From contig NZ_VEWM01000010.1 in the NCBI RefSeq assembly GCF_020662265.1, forward strand, positions 186,001 through 250,000: a stretch of DNA of 64,000 nt, given 5' to 3'. The notes beneath the pieces are model-generated. The model searched no databases. It worked only from the letters and a program-made list of their open reading frames with translations, and was not told where the DNA came from. This document shows, piece after piece, positions 1-8,525 of the stretch. Position 1 is the stretch's first letter, and each line of letters begins with the position of its first letter. The position numbers and the translations under genes were made by a program. Origin of the DNA: Psychrobacter sp. I-STPA6b. GTDB lineage: Bacteria > Pseudomonadota > Gammaproteobacteria > Pseudomonadales > Moraxellaceae.

Positions 1-1001
1 TCGTGCAGACCTGCGATAGTGAGCAAAGCTTTTATGAGAAGTTATTACGTGAGATTTTTCGTTCTGATTATATCTCAGGGTTACAGCAGATTAAGACAAC
101 GTTATTTAATAAAGCAAAAAGTATGAATTTTAGTTTATCTCTTAGTCCTACCAATCTTGAGTTAGGCGTAAATGAGCAAGAAGCTAAAAAACCACCCATT
201 ACTCATGAGATGATTCGCGATATTTTATATCACAGTCTTAAAGATAGTGATGATACTGTCATTATTGCCATTGATGAGTTTCCTGATGTCTTAGAAAAAA
301 TCGCTCACACTCACGGTAAACAAGGAGCAGAGCATTTTTTATCGGGTATTCGAGCTTTGTGCCAAGATCCTGAGTTTAATAAAAAAGTACAATTTATCTT
401 AACTGGCTCAATAGGACTAGATACTCTAGCAGAAAAACTTGGAGTGACTGATCTAATTAATATGCTCACTATAGCTGGAATACGTCCACTTAGCCATGAT
501 GAGGCACTTGCCTTTATTGATTTTTATAGTAATCGTTATTTACCAGAAGTTAGCTTTGATAAAGATACCAAAGAAGCGATTATAGAAGCTGTAGGGTGGA
601 ATATGCCTTATTATTTAAGGTTGGTATGTGAGCAGTTATACGATATTGCAGATGAAGAAGAGCGGAATATCAATAGCTCTGATGTTGCAATAGCCATTCA
701 TACCTTATTCCAGCAAGCTTCCACTACACAGTTTGCACATTGGCGGGAGCGACTAAACCGCTTAGATAACACAGAACGAAAATTTGCGTACCAAGTTTTG
801 GATTTAATTTGTGATAATCAAGTCGTAACTAAAGGTGACTTATTTAATTTATCTCAACACCCTGATTTTAAAGATACCGTAAATAGCCGATATGTGATTA
901 ATTGTCTATTAAATGATGGCTATCTGTTCCAAGATGAGACTGATATTTACCAATTTACCTCACCTTTATTTAAACGTTGGTGGGGTCGCTATGGGAACTA
1001 A
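1..1001 (+). CDS. STAND/archaeal-type AAA ATPase, 5' end cut by window
   Basis: Partial gene: reading is open to the left edge, so the true start and the nucleotide-binding P-loop probably lie outside the window. A Walker B strand with acidic pair (VIIAIDEF, about visible residues 86-93) and a sensor-1 strand (FILTGS, about 131-136) are visible. The last 100 residues look like a winged-helix region. This order (ATPase core, helical lid, wHTH) fits the archaeal ATPase/STAND class, which acts as a regulatory or sensing NTPase. The stop overlaps the next ATPase gene by 11 bases, indicating translational coupling and a joint function. The biological role is unknown; defence, plasmid or mobile-element functions are all possible. 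Confidence 0.75.
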   Translation, partial: VQTCDSEQSFYEKLLREIFRSDYISGLQQIKTTLFNKAKSMNFSLSLSPTNLELGVNEQEAKKPPITHEMIRDILYHSLKDSDDTVIIAIDEFPDVLEKIAHTHGKQGAEHFLSGIRALCQDPEFNKKVQFILTGSIGLDTLAEKLGVTDLINMLTIAGIRPLSHDEALAFIDFYSNRYLPEVSFDKDTKEAIIEAVGWNMPYYLRLVCEQLYDIADEEERNINSSDVAIAIHTLFQQASTTQFAHWRERLNRLDNTERKFAYQVLDLICDNQVVTKGDLFNLSQHPDFKDTVNSRYVINCLLNDGYLFQDETDIYQFTSPLFKRWWGRYGN

Positions 1002-3054
1002 TATTAATTCAACCAAAAGTACATCCGTAACAAACAACTCTGTTTTGCTATATAACACACAAAATATTGATGCGGATATACTCAAAGCAGGGTTTAGTAT
1101 TCGTAAAAAAGAATATCAACGTATCTGGAAAGACATACAAACAGGGACAATGGAAAATCCTGAAACACATTATCTTATTCAAGGTGTGCGAGGGGCGGGT
1201 AAAACCACTTTACTTTCTCGATTGGCATATGAAGTTGCCGAAGATGAAAAATTAAAACAATGGCTTATTCCTATTTTATTAAATGAAGAAGAATATGGCA
1301 TATTATCCTTATTCACCTTTTGGTTGCGTATTGCAGAAAAGTTAGCAGAACAAGATACAAAAAATTATGCTCAGTTGTTTAAGCAAGTTGCAAGCTTAGA
1401 TGATAATGCTGAAATGGCGTGGGAGATAATAAGAAGCTATTTAGAGCAACAAAAGCAAAAAATTATTGTCTTTGTGGATAATTTAGGAGAGTTATTTAAG
1501 GATTTTGATGATAATGAACATGCTCAGCTTCGTGAAGTATTAAGTTTACACCCTCAAATTCGTTTGATTGGTGGTTCTAGCCAATTATTGGAGGCTCATT
1601 TTGACGTTTCTGCCCCTTTTTATCAGTTTTTTAAATTGGTTACACTAAAACCTATCAATGAAGCTGAAATGCACGAGCTGTTACGCTCATTAGCCAAGCA
1701 AACCAGTCCAGAAGCGGTACAAACCATAGAAGAGATTATTAGCTTACATCCTGAGCGTATAGAGGCGGTTAGACGGCTGACCGATGGTGTGCCTCGCACC
1801 ATTGTATTGTTATTTCAAATCATCATGGAGGGAGCAAAAGAGAGTAGTTATGCGTATCTAGAAGAAACCATTGATAAAACTACCCCCCTATATAAGCACC
1901 GAATGGATGATTTATCACGGCAACAGCGGGCGATTGTGCATAGCATTGCCATGAATTGGGATGCAATGAGTGCAAAAGAAATCGCAGAGCAAACCCGTCT
2001 ACCAAGCAAGACAGTATCTGCACAACTGATTAAATTACAACAACAATGGATAATAGATAAAATTGAAACCAATACCAAAAATCACCTTTATATTGTCAAA
2101 GAGCGATTTTTTAATATTTGGTATTTGATGCGTTATGGTAACCAGACCGATAGGCGACGAGTATTATGGCTAACACGGTTTTTAGAGAGTTGGTGTGATG
2201 AAAATGAGTTGATTAATAGATTATTTGAAATAGATGAAGCTGTTAAAAATGAAGATAGTAATATTCATCAAGATTATATTAATGCCTTACTATCAAGCGA
2301 AAAGATGCCCTATACTTTAAAAAAATATTATTCTATAGAGCTAAAAAAGCAATATCCTGATACTATTGAAGTTAAAAAATATGAATATGATGATTTTACA
2401 AAAAAACTAGCAAGTTTAATAAAAAACAATCAAAAATATCAGGCAATAGATTGTGCTCTTTTACAAATCCAGAGCAAAAATATACCTGATATATTATTTG
2501 CAGGTAATTTTTTAGAAATTTTTTTAGGAAAAGATGACAAAATAGTTAATAGACTATTCGACCATGCTGAGACAGTAGTTAAAGAAAATGGTTATACATC
2601 ACAAGATATTTTTCAACTGGTGCACTGGTATTATATTTCAAATAATATAGAAAGAAGGAAAAATTGCTTAGATATTATTTCTTATCTTAACAAAAGCAAT
2701 TTAGATGAAGGGATGTTGTTTTTTTTAGCAACTATTAAGTTATGGAATAATGATTATGAAGGTTCGCTAGATATTATAAAAGATATAAGCCATGATTTTT
2801 CTAAAAATATTTTAATAAGTAGTGATATTGAGGACTATTTAATATTATTACTTTCTAAAGGTCAAAGTGAAACAGTTTATGGCTTAATTAAGAGATATAA
2901 TCTAAAAGATAGGTTTAAAGCTATATACTATGCCACAGTATCACTACTTAAAGATGACCGCCAGCAGGAATATCTACGTATGGGGTCAGAGCTTCAAAGT
3001 ACAGTTGATGAAATATTAGCAAAGATAGAAGAGTACCGAATTAAATATGCTTAA
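991..3054 (+). CDS. AAA/STAND ATPase with winged helix and long helical C-terminus
   Basis: Start chosen at the ATG inside the end of the preceding gene (11-base overlap, GGTGGGG just upstream); an in-frame ATG 78 bases earlier would bury much more of the upstream gene. The product is 687 residues. Walker A GVRGAGKTT is at about 65-73, Walker B IIVFVDNLG at about 158-166, a sensor strand (RLIGGSS) near 191-197, and a winged-helix module (AKEIAEQTRLPSKTVSAQL) near 330-350. Residues from about 400 onward are helical, Lys/Asn-rich and more AT-rich in DNA, resembling a TPR-like sensor or effector-coupling region without clear repeats. Paired with the upstream ATPase. Function not recognised; a paired-ATPase conflict or regulatory system is an inference. 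Confidence 0.8.
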   Translation: MGTNINSTKSTSVTNNSVLLYNTQNIDADILKAGFSIRKKEYQRIWKDIQTGTMENPETHYLIQGVRGAGKTTLLSRLAYEVAEDEKLKQWLIPILLNEEEYGILSLFTFWLRIAEKLAEQDTKNYAQLFKQVASLDDNAEMAWEIIRSYLEQQKQKIIVFVDNLGELFKDFDDNEHAQLREVLSLHPQIRLIGGSSQLLEAHFDVSAPFYQFFKLVTLKPINEAEMHELLRSLAKQTSPEAVQTIEEIISLHPERIEAVRRLTDGVPRTIVLLFQIIMEGAKESSYAYLEETIDKTTPLYKHRMDDLSRQQRAIVHSIAMNWDAMSAKEIAEQTRLPSKTVSAQLIKLQQQWIIDKIETNTKNHLYIVKERFFNIWYLMRYGNQTDRRRVLWLTRFLESWCDENELINRLFEIDEAVKNEDSNIHQDYINALLSSEKMPYTLKKYYSIELKKQYPDTIEVKKYEYDDFTKKLASLIKNNQKYQAIDCALLQIQSKNIPDILFAGNFLEIFLGKDDKIVNRLFDHAETVVKENGYTSQDIFQLVHWYYISNNIERRKNCLDIISYLNKSNLDEGMLFFLATIKLWNNDYEGSLDIIKDISHDFSKNILISSDIEDYLILLLSKGQSETVYGLIKRYNLKDRFKAIYYATVSLLKDDRQQEYLRMGSELQSTVDEILAKIEEYRIKYA

Positions 3055-3060
3055 TTAATT

Positions 3061-3098
3061 TATAGGTCATTATCTAACAAAGTAGATAATGACCTATA
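3061..3098. terminator. Perfect 16-bp hairpin between convergent genes
   Basis: Two 16-base arms (3061-3076 and 3083-3098) pair perfectly around a 6-base loop. It sits between the stop of the ATPase pair and the stop of the convergent thioesterase gene, so it may end transcription from both sides. There is no clean T-tract, so it may instead be a 3' stability hairpin. Confidence 0.55.
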
Positions 3099-3121
3099 AA
3101 CTATGACAGGAAATTAAATTC

Positions 3122-3664
3122 CTATCCCTCAGGTGGCCACGGTCTATCATTATCACTCTCTATCCACTCTTTAACATAGCCTTGAGGCGGTTTTGACCAG
3201 TCAGATTTACCCAATGCTTCTAATATACGCTTAGTGGCAATCACTCGCCCTTTTTCGGTGATACCAGTGCGTAGCAGAGCCGATGAGCAAGGTTTACCTT
3301 TTACCCACATTGACTGCTCGATATACACCCAACGCTCATCCATTGCCACGATACGAGTTTTAATCGTCACCATATCAAATGCACGCACCCGTTTACGGTA
3401 CTGTATCGTACTGCCTGCAACCACAAAGCCCCAACGATTTTTTATCAGTGCTTTACCAAGTCCTGCACGAATAGCAAAGTCAGTGCGTCCAAAGTCATAT
3501 AAGGTAAATACGCGCCCGTTATTCATCTCCAAAAAATTATCAATATCGCTTAAATTACAGCGAAAGCTAATCTCGCCTGTGTCATCAAGCGATAGCTTTT
3601 GTCCTTTGCTTCGGGCAATCACCGCATCAGCGATGGATTTTGTATAGCGTAAAAACGGATACAT
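3122..3664 (-). CDS. Thioesterase-fold (hotdog, THEM6/4HBT_2-like) protein
   Basis: The 180-residue product resembles the acyl-CoA thioesterase/THEM6-like hotdog proteins: an N-terminal helix, then a segment with N(N)GR and a YDFGRTDF stretch (about 48-65) preceding the long hotdog helix, then beta strands with the SxIQYRKRVRAFD pattern (about 85-100). Such proteins hydrolyse acyl-thioesters, but the substrate cannot be read here. No signal peptide is clear, so it is probably cytoplasmic or membrane-associated through the N-terminus. It lies downstream of and co-directional with the YheT-like hydrolase, separated by a small imperfect hairpin (3668-3696). Family call is fairly sure, substrate unknown. 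Confidence 0.7.
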   Translation of the reverse strand: MYPFLRYTKSIADAVIARSKGQKLSLDDTGEISFRCNLSDIDNFLEMNNGRVFTLYDFGRTDFAIRAGLGKALIKNRWGFVVAGSTIQYRKRVRAFDMVTIKTRIVAMDERWVYIEQSMWVKGKPCSSALLRTGITEKGRVIATKRILEALGKSDWSKPPQGYVKEWIESDNDRPWPPEG

Positions 3665-3667
3665 AAC

Positions 3668-3696
3668 ATGACCTTTTGACGTTAACGAAAGGTCAT
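3668..3696 (-). terminator. Imperfect hairpin between yheT-like and thioesterase genes
   Basis: Arms ATGACCTTT and AAAGGTCAT pair around an 11-base centre. It lies just after the hydrolase stop on the minus strand and immediately before the thioesterase start codon. It could be a weak terminator or a 5'-UTR hairpin; no T-tract supports strong termination. Confidence 0.35.
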
Positions 3697-3710
3697 ATTA
3701 TGCCTGAGAT

Positions 3711-4697
3711 TTAAGTAGAATAAAAAAACTGCATCACGGTTTGTGGATACCAGTCCGTATCAAATTGTTTATTGCGCCAAGAGATAAAACCAATATGTCC
3801 ACCATGTTTTGGCTCACATAGCATGACATCATCTGAGACATCGCCACTATGCGGTACAATGCCCAAAAATGGGTCATCTTGCGCGGTGATAATCAACGTA
3901 GGCTTTTTAATACCATGTAGTACAGGCATGGCAGAGGCTTTGCGGTAATAGTCATTTTTGGAGCGATAGCCATGACGAGGGGCAGTAAACACTTGGTCAA
4001 AATCACTAAGACGGCGGCTAGCTTTAATACCAATCAGCTCTTCATGACTAAGCTGGTTTTCTAAAGCTTTGGCAACGATGGGATTCAGCAAATAGGGGGT
4101 ATAAACTTTACGCCCAAATAACCTATCCATCGCAATGGAAGAAGATGCTAAGTCCAATGGTGCAGAGACGATTGCTGACGAATGGCAGAGGGCATCATTA
4201 CCATATTCCCCCATATATTTTGCCAGTACATTACCCCCAAGTGATGTGCCGACTGCGTAGATATTGGCATAACGTTTTTGTAGAAAGGCAAGCGAGTGAT
4301 GCACTTCAGCACTGTCGCCAGCATCATAAAATATCTTGCCTTTTATTGGGACACCGCCACAGCTACGAAAATGCACTACCACAAAATGCCAACCTTGTGC
4401 ATGGACATAATGAGCCAATGTACGGGCATAGTGGCTTTTGCTACTGCCTTCTAAGCCGTGAAACAGTACGATAAGTGGGGTTTGGTAGCGTTCCCCTTCT
4501 TTGGGTGCAGGCTCATTGGTATCATAAAAATCATAAGCGATTTCACTTTCATCTAAAGAGTCAAGCACCAGTTCACGCCGATAGGGTGGAGCTTCGGGCA
4601 TGATAAATTTGGGTAAAATGGTTTGCAGGTGTGGGTTAGTCATCCAAAAAGGAGGCTTAAATTGTGAATTGCTAAAGTCTTTCATAAGCACAGGCAC
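3711..4697 (-). CDS. Alpha/beta hydrolase, YheT family
   Basis: The 328-residue product matches the YheT/UPF0017 family of alpha/beta hydrolases in length and motifs. FHGLEGSSKSHY (about 79-90) forms the oxyanion region. GTSLGG around residue 152 holds the nucleophile serine. An aspartate in TAQDDPFL (about 271) and a histidine in KHGGHIGF (about 300) complete the triad. An N-terminal PPFWMTNPHLQT segment is typical of the family. Natural substrate is unknown; related proteins act on esters or lipids. Starting at the internal methionine (MKDF) four residues later is equally possible. It is followed by the thioesterase-fold gene on the same strand, hinting at shared lipid-related context. Confidence 0.85.
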   Translation of the reverse strand: MPVLMKDFSNSQFKPPFWMTNPHLQTILPKFIMPEAPPYRRELVLDSLDESEIAYDFYDTNEPAPKEGERYQTPLIVLFHGLEGSSKSHYARTLAHYVHAQGWHFVVVHFRSCGGVPIKGKIFYDAGDSAEVHHSLAFLQKRYANIYAVGTSLGGNVLAKYMGEYGNDALCHSSAIVSAPLDLASSSIAMDRLFGRKVYTPYLLNPIVAKALENQLSHEELIGIKASRRLSDFDQVFTAPRHGYRSKNDYYRKASAMPVLHGIKKPTLIITAQDDPFLGIVPHSGDVSDDVMLCEPKHGGHIGFISWRNKQFDTDWYPQTVMQFFYST

Positions 4698-4863
4698 TAT
4701 TATGGTTATCAGAAAGTTCTATTAGGATACTCAGTTCTGATGACACTGCCAAGATATTTTAGTGAACACTTGGTTACTGAAATGTAATCTGAGATAGTTA
4801 TTGGATAATGTAGAGGAGAAAGGTATGGTATAGTTGAGGAATATATGGTGAAAGAGGTTTGAT

Positions 4864-5469
4864 TTAGAGGAAATTTTTATTATTAATATGCTCGTTTAAT
4901 GTATTGATATTATTTAATTTTATGCTGATAATAACCCTTCCTGTCAAATCAATTATGCCCCATTTATCATTTTTGCACACATAAAAATAAGTGCTGTCCT
5001 GACACTTACCATGTTGCCAAAATTTTAATATCTTTTTATATTCAAAGGGTATGATAATGTCATTATTGGTATTAATAATGCCGTATTTTTTATCATCAGT
5101 CTGTTGAGCCAATAATAAATTTGCTAGTTTTTTATTTTTAAACTCGCCAATAGACAGCCAGTTTAAGCGTTGATATTGGCACACAATTACCCATTGGTTT
5201 TGTAAATTAATCACCCCTGCCAGTCCGTATTGACGGACGATAGCCAAGCCATTAACAAATGCATCTGCACGTTCATATTGACAATCAAGCAGCATTTGTC
5301 CTTGTGTGTTGATATAGCCCCAATGGTTATTATTAGGATTTTGTACAGGAGCAATATCTTGATAAACGCCCAAAGTTTGCTGATATTGGTAGTCAATAAC
5401 CAACTGTTTATGATGGTTGATAAATCCCCATAAGCCATTTTTTTCAACTTGCTTGAGTATATTTGTCAT
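4864..5469 (-). CDS. WG-repeat protein
   Basis: The 201-residue product consists of about five WG (KWG) repeats, each with a G(L/Y)WG(F/Y)I core followed by a turn and a QY/EY motif: GLWGFIN near residue 14, HWGYIN near 50, AGVIN near 85, KYGIIN near 130 and KWGIID near 170. No signal peptide is seen. WG repeats form beta-rich scaffolds of unknown ligand. Upstream lies a small membrane-protein gene whose start region carries the same AAAAGAGTA ribosome-binding stretch, suggesting a two-gene unit. It lies between conserved genes (yheT-like and yigZ) and is probably an accessory gene. Function unknown. Confidence 0.75.
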   Translation of the reverse strand: MTNILKQVEKNGLWGFINHHKQLVIDYQYQQTLGVYQDIAPVQNPNNNHWGYINTQGQMLLDCQYERADAFVNGLAIVRQYGLAGVINLQNQWVIVCQYQRLNWLSIGEFKNKKLANLLLAQQTDDKKYGIINTNNDIIIPFEYKKILKFWQHGKCQDSTYFYVCKNDKWGIIDLTGRVIISIKLNNINTLNEHINNKNFL

Positions 5470-5489
5470 TAAAATACTCTTTTACCCAT

Positions 5490-5804
5490 TTAATAAAACC
5501 CCCACATAATTTGTATTTCCAAATAACATAAAATAGCAAAAATAATAACTGAGAGAAGTTTTCTAGCCTCAAACTTTGCAGTATAAGTAACATATAATAG
5601 ACAAAACAATATAGGATAAATAATTGCCAGTAACTGCCCTTCATAAAGTGCAATGACTAATGCAAATTTAGTCATCACAATGATAAATAATCCAATAAAA
5701 ATAGTGCTGATTACATCACTATCATTATCGCTGATAAAATAAATAGAGATAGTTAACCAATATACCAAATTTAACTTTAAATAAAACAAAATAAAATTTT
5801 TCAT
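5490..5804 (-). CDS. Small hypothetical membrane protein
   Basis: The 104-residue product is dominated by hydrophobic stretches, consistent with three or four transmembrane helices (about 4-22, 33-52, 55-75, 84-101). I recognise no family. An AAAAGAGTA stretch precedes the ATG. The stop is about 20 bases before the WG-repeat gene, so the two are probably co-transcribed. A different-frame overlapping ORF to its left is treated as a shadow. Base composition is AT-rich compared with flanking housekeeping genes, which fits an accessory gene. Confidence 0.55.
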   Translation of the reverse strand: MKNFILFYLKLNLVYWLTISIYFISDNDSDVISTIFIGLFIIVMTKFALVIALYEGQLLAIIYPILFCLLYVTYTAKFEARKLLSVIIFAILCYLEIQIMWGFY

Positions 5805-5835
5805 TCAGTACTCTTTTATTTATTGTTATTTTTTA

Positions 5836-6438
5836 TTAGTTGTCATTTTCATTAACAATCACCGCCATACCTCCCAAACTTTGTGCTAGCTCTGTCACCT
5901 CTTTTTCTGCTAACTGCACTTGCAGTATCACGGCTTTACCATAGTTTACATCTATTACCTCACCACCCACATTCTCTACCAAATAGCGAATTTGTGATTC
6001 ATTGGCAAAGTCAGTTTCTATCTTAACTTCAGTCATTGGCACATAAGGGGTAAGACGCATCACATCAACCACTGCCTGTGCCGAGCCTGCATAGGCACGA
6101 GTTAGCCCACCAGCCCCCAATTTAATACCACCAAAATAACGCACCACAATGATAATGATATTGCCGATGGCTTTGTGTTGTAGCACGTTTAAAATGGGTC
6201 GACCTGCTGTGCCGTTAGGTTCGCCGTCATCATCAAAGCCTGCACTGGTGGTGTTATTGGGGTCACCAATGATATATGCCCAGCAGTGGTGACGAGCATC
6301 GGGATATTTTTCTCGCAATTGTTCCACGTGAAACATTGCTTGTTCCCGATTATTGACAGGATAAGCATAGGCGATAAATTCCGACTTTTTGATTTCTAGT
6401 CGGGCGGTGACGGCTTTGGCAAGGGTTTGATATGTCAT
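5836..6438 (-). CDS. yigZ: YigZ/IMPACT family protein
   Basis: The 200-residue product has the IMPACT/UPF0029 N-terminal domain: an early KKSEFIAYA motif (about 18-26), an HHCWAYIIG motif (about 50-58), DDGEPNGTAGRP (about 70-81) and a conserved RYFGGIKLGAGGLTRAY stretch (about 100-116). A C-terminal ferredoxin-like DUF1949 part follows. Length equals that of typical YigZ. YigZ proteins bind nucleic acids or ribosome-associated factors, but the exact bacterial role is unclear. The gene body contains a perfect parS consensus at 6320-6335. It precedes the accessory WG/membrane pair on the same strand. Confidence 0.9.
   Translation of the reverse strand: MTYQTLAKAVTARLEIKKSEFIAYAYPVNNREQAMFHVEQLREKYPDARHHCWAYIIGDPNNTTSAGFDDDGEPNGTAGRPILNVLQHKAIGNIIIIVVRYFGGIKLGAGGLTRAYAGSAQAVVDVMRLTPYVPMTEVKIETDFANESQIRYLVENVGGEVIDVNYGKAVILQVQLAEKEVTELAQSLGGMAVIVNENDN
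6320..6335. promoter_or_regulatory. parS site (ParB/Spo0J binding) within yigZ
   Basis: The 16-base sequence TGTTCCACGTGAAACA matches the widely conserved bacterial parS consensus TGTTNCACGTGAAACA at every position. It lies inside the yigZ coding region, as is common for parS. Two near-consensus copies occur at 10550 and 15128. Confidence 0.85.
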
Positions 6439-6557
6439 GGGTTTGGTGCTATTTGTTAATGGGATTAGGCTAAGGTTGAGGGTAAGTTATGGTAAACTGG
6501 TCGTACAAAATTTTTAGAGGTCATAAAACGTTTATGACAAATTATAGGATAGCATAA

Positions 6558-7262
6558 ATGCGATTGGATAAATTTATTAGTAAAGCCACCGAGCTGTCAC
6601 GCAAAGAGGCAAAAAAGGTACTACATGCCGAAGAGATTACCGTCAATGATGAGGTGGTTAAAGATGGCAGTATGCACGTTGATGAGCTAAATGATGAGGT
6701 GATGTGGGCAGGTGAGCCATTATCGGTCGCCACAGGCAATCGTTATATTTTATTGTATAAACCAGAAGGCTTTGAATGTACCCTAAAAGCCAAAGAGTAT
6801 CCCATTGTCACCGAGTTGATTGCTGTACCAGAGCTTGATAGCTTGCGTATTGCAGGGCGACTGGATGTCGATACCACAGGGGCATTATTGCTGAGCGATG
6901 ATGGTAAATGGTTGCACCGAGTCACCAGCCCCAAGCACCAGCATGACAAAGTGTATGAGCTAACCCTTGCCGAGCCAATGGATGAGGACGCTCAAGCCAA
7001 TGCAGTAGCCAAAGTGGCACAAGGCATCTTGCTAGAAGGCGATTATGAAAAGACCAAACCTGCGACCTTAGAGTTTATTGATGATACTCACGCCCGCCTA
7101 GTTTTAACCGAAGGCAAATACCATCAAGTCAAACGTATGATGGGATATTTTGGTAATAAAGTCACTGAATTGCATCGTGCCAGTATTGGCAATATCACTT
7201 TAGAAGGCTTAGAAAAAGGCGAAAGTCGCTTTTTAACGGCTGATGAAGTCGCTGAGTTTTAG
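6558..7262 (+). CDS. rsuA: 16S rRNA pseudouridine synthase, RsuA family
   Basis: The 234-residue product begins with an S4-type RNA-binding domain (MRLDKFISKATELSRKEAK). The RsuA/RluB-type catalytic domain follows, with GRLDVDTTGALLLSDDG (about 95-110) carrying the catalytic aspartate, and the C-terminal KYHQVKRMMGYFGNKVTELHR motif. Length fits RsuA, which converts uridine 516 of 16S rRNA to pseudouridine; related RluE/RluF enzymes modify 23S rRNA, so the exact target is inferred. It is divergent from yigZ with a short shared upstream region. Confidence 0.85.
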   Translation: MRLDKFISKATELSRKEAKKVLHAEEITVNDEVVKDGSMHVDELNDEVMWAGEPLSVATGNRYILLYKPEGFECTLKAKEYPIVTELIAVPELDSLRIAGRLDVDTTGALLLSDDGKWLHRVTSPKHQHDKVYELTLAEPMDEDAQANAVAKVAQGILLEGDYEKTKPATLEFIDDTHARLVLTEGKYHQVKRMMGYFGNKVTELHRASIGNITLEGLEKGESRFLTADEVAEF

Positions 7263-7298
7263 TATTTTAAGAGTAAAGGTATCCTTATTTTAAGGATT

Positions 7299-8294
7299 CT
7301 AAGTTTTTAAGGACTTTAAGGCATTGGCTAAATAGGCAATATGTTCTACACCAATGCCACAGCATCCACCGATGATATCAGCCCCTGCTTGTTGCCACTG
7401 TAACGCCCACTGTAGATAGACTTCAGGGGTGGTGTCTTCGCGGATATGACGCAGTTCAGCATTGGCATCTTTATGTACTTGCTTTGGGGCAAATGCATTG
7501 GCATAGACACCTAGTCGTTGATGTCCGCCAGCTTTTTGAATACAGTGCTGGGCGATACACAAAGCATCAGTCATCACTTCAGGCTGACTGCAATTAAATA
7601 AAATTGTGTCTATGCTTATATCTTTGTCTATATCTTTATTTAGTATGGCACAGATGGCTTTTTCGACTGGCTCACCCGAGCGCAGTCGTACTGACTCCCG
7701 TATATCAGTCTCATTGTCATCTATTGTAAACGCTATCCAAAAAGGCTTTTTGGGGCAGTCATGTGTGGCAGTGTATTCCTGCACAAGCTGATACCAAGTC
7801 GTGGCTTCGGCAATGCTACTGACTGTTTCAGCCAACCAGATATCAGCATATGGTGCTTGTGCTTCGATAAGAGGCATGGCGATATTATAGGCTTGCGATT
7901 TATCAAATAAATCAGGACGATAAGAGCCAAATAATGGAGGTAGACAGGCACAAATTTGTGCAGATGTATGACTCGTTTGTACAGCTTGATATGCCAGCTT
8001 GCTTGCAAGTACCGCTAAACGTTGACCCTCATGATAAAATCTATCCCCTAAATGAAACGGCGTTAAAGCATAGCTGTTAATGGTGATGAGCGTTGCCCCT
8101 GCTTGTAGATAGTCGAGATGAGTTTGTAACACATGTTCTGGGGCTTGCATCAATGCCAAAGCCGACCATTCTGGCTGACGAAAAGGCGCACCCCGACGCT
8201 CTAATTCTCGCCCCATACCACCATCTAAAAGAGTGACAGAACGTTTGTTATGTGTAGGGTTATAAGAAGTGGCTGATATTACAGGTGTACTCAT
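7299..8294 (-). CDS. mmuM: Homocysteine S-methyltransferase family protein
   Basis: The 331-residue product has the methyltransferase barrel signature: LLDGGMGRELERRG near residue 22, a zinc-ligand cysteine in LFNCSQPE (about 235), and the paired cysteines of IGGCCGIG (about 312-313). These three cysteines bind the zinc that activates homocysteine. MmuM-type enzymes use S-methylmethionine or SAM to make methionine; MetH-type accessory domains are absent, which supports the stand-alone form. Substrate is inferred from the family. It is convergent with the rsuA-like gene. Confidence 0.85.
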   Translation of the reverse strand: MSTPVISATSYNPTHNKRSVTLLDGGMGRELERRGAPFRQPEWSALALMQAPEHVLQTHLDYLQAGATLITINSYALTPFHLGDRFYHEGQRLAVLASKLAYQAVQTSHTSAQICACLPPLFGSYRPDLFDKSQAYNIAMPLIEAQAPYADIWLAETVSSIAEATTWYQLVQEYTATHDCPKKPFWIAFTIDDNETDIRESVRLRSGEPVEKAICAILNKDIDKDISIDTILFNCSQPEVMTDALCIAQHCIQKAGGHQRLGVYANAFAPKQVHKDANAELRHIREDTTPEVYLQWALQWQQAGADIIGGCCGIGVEHIAYLANALKSLKT

Positions 8295-8525
8295 AAGATT
8301 TATAAATAAAAAGTGAGGCTGAAAGTGATGGTGTGAGCATTGTATATATTTAAAAAAAATATATTCAAAAAATTCACGTATTGAAGACAGAAAACAACAA
8401 AATTTGTCATATTGATATGTCAGAAAAACATGATGCCTTTATAATCACCCGCTTTACAATCAGGCTTTTATCAATTTATCACATGCTTTTATTTTAAACC
8501 ATTCAATCAAATAAGGTCTATAAAG

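Noticed and set aside
913..990. Longer start for the second ATPase gene
   Set aside because: It would overlap the first gene by 89 bases; the ATG at 991 gives a normal coupling overlap.
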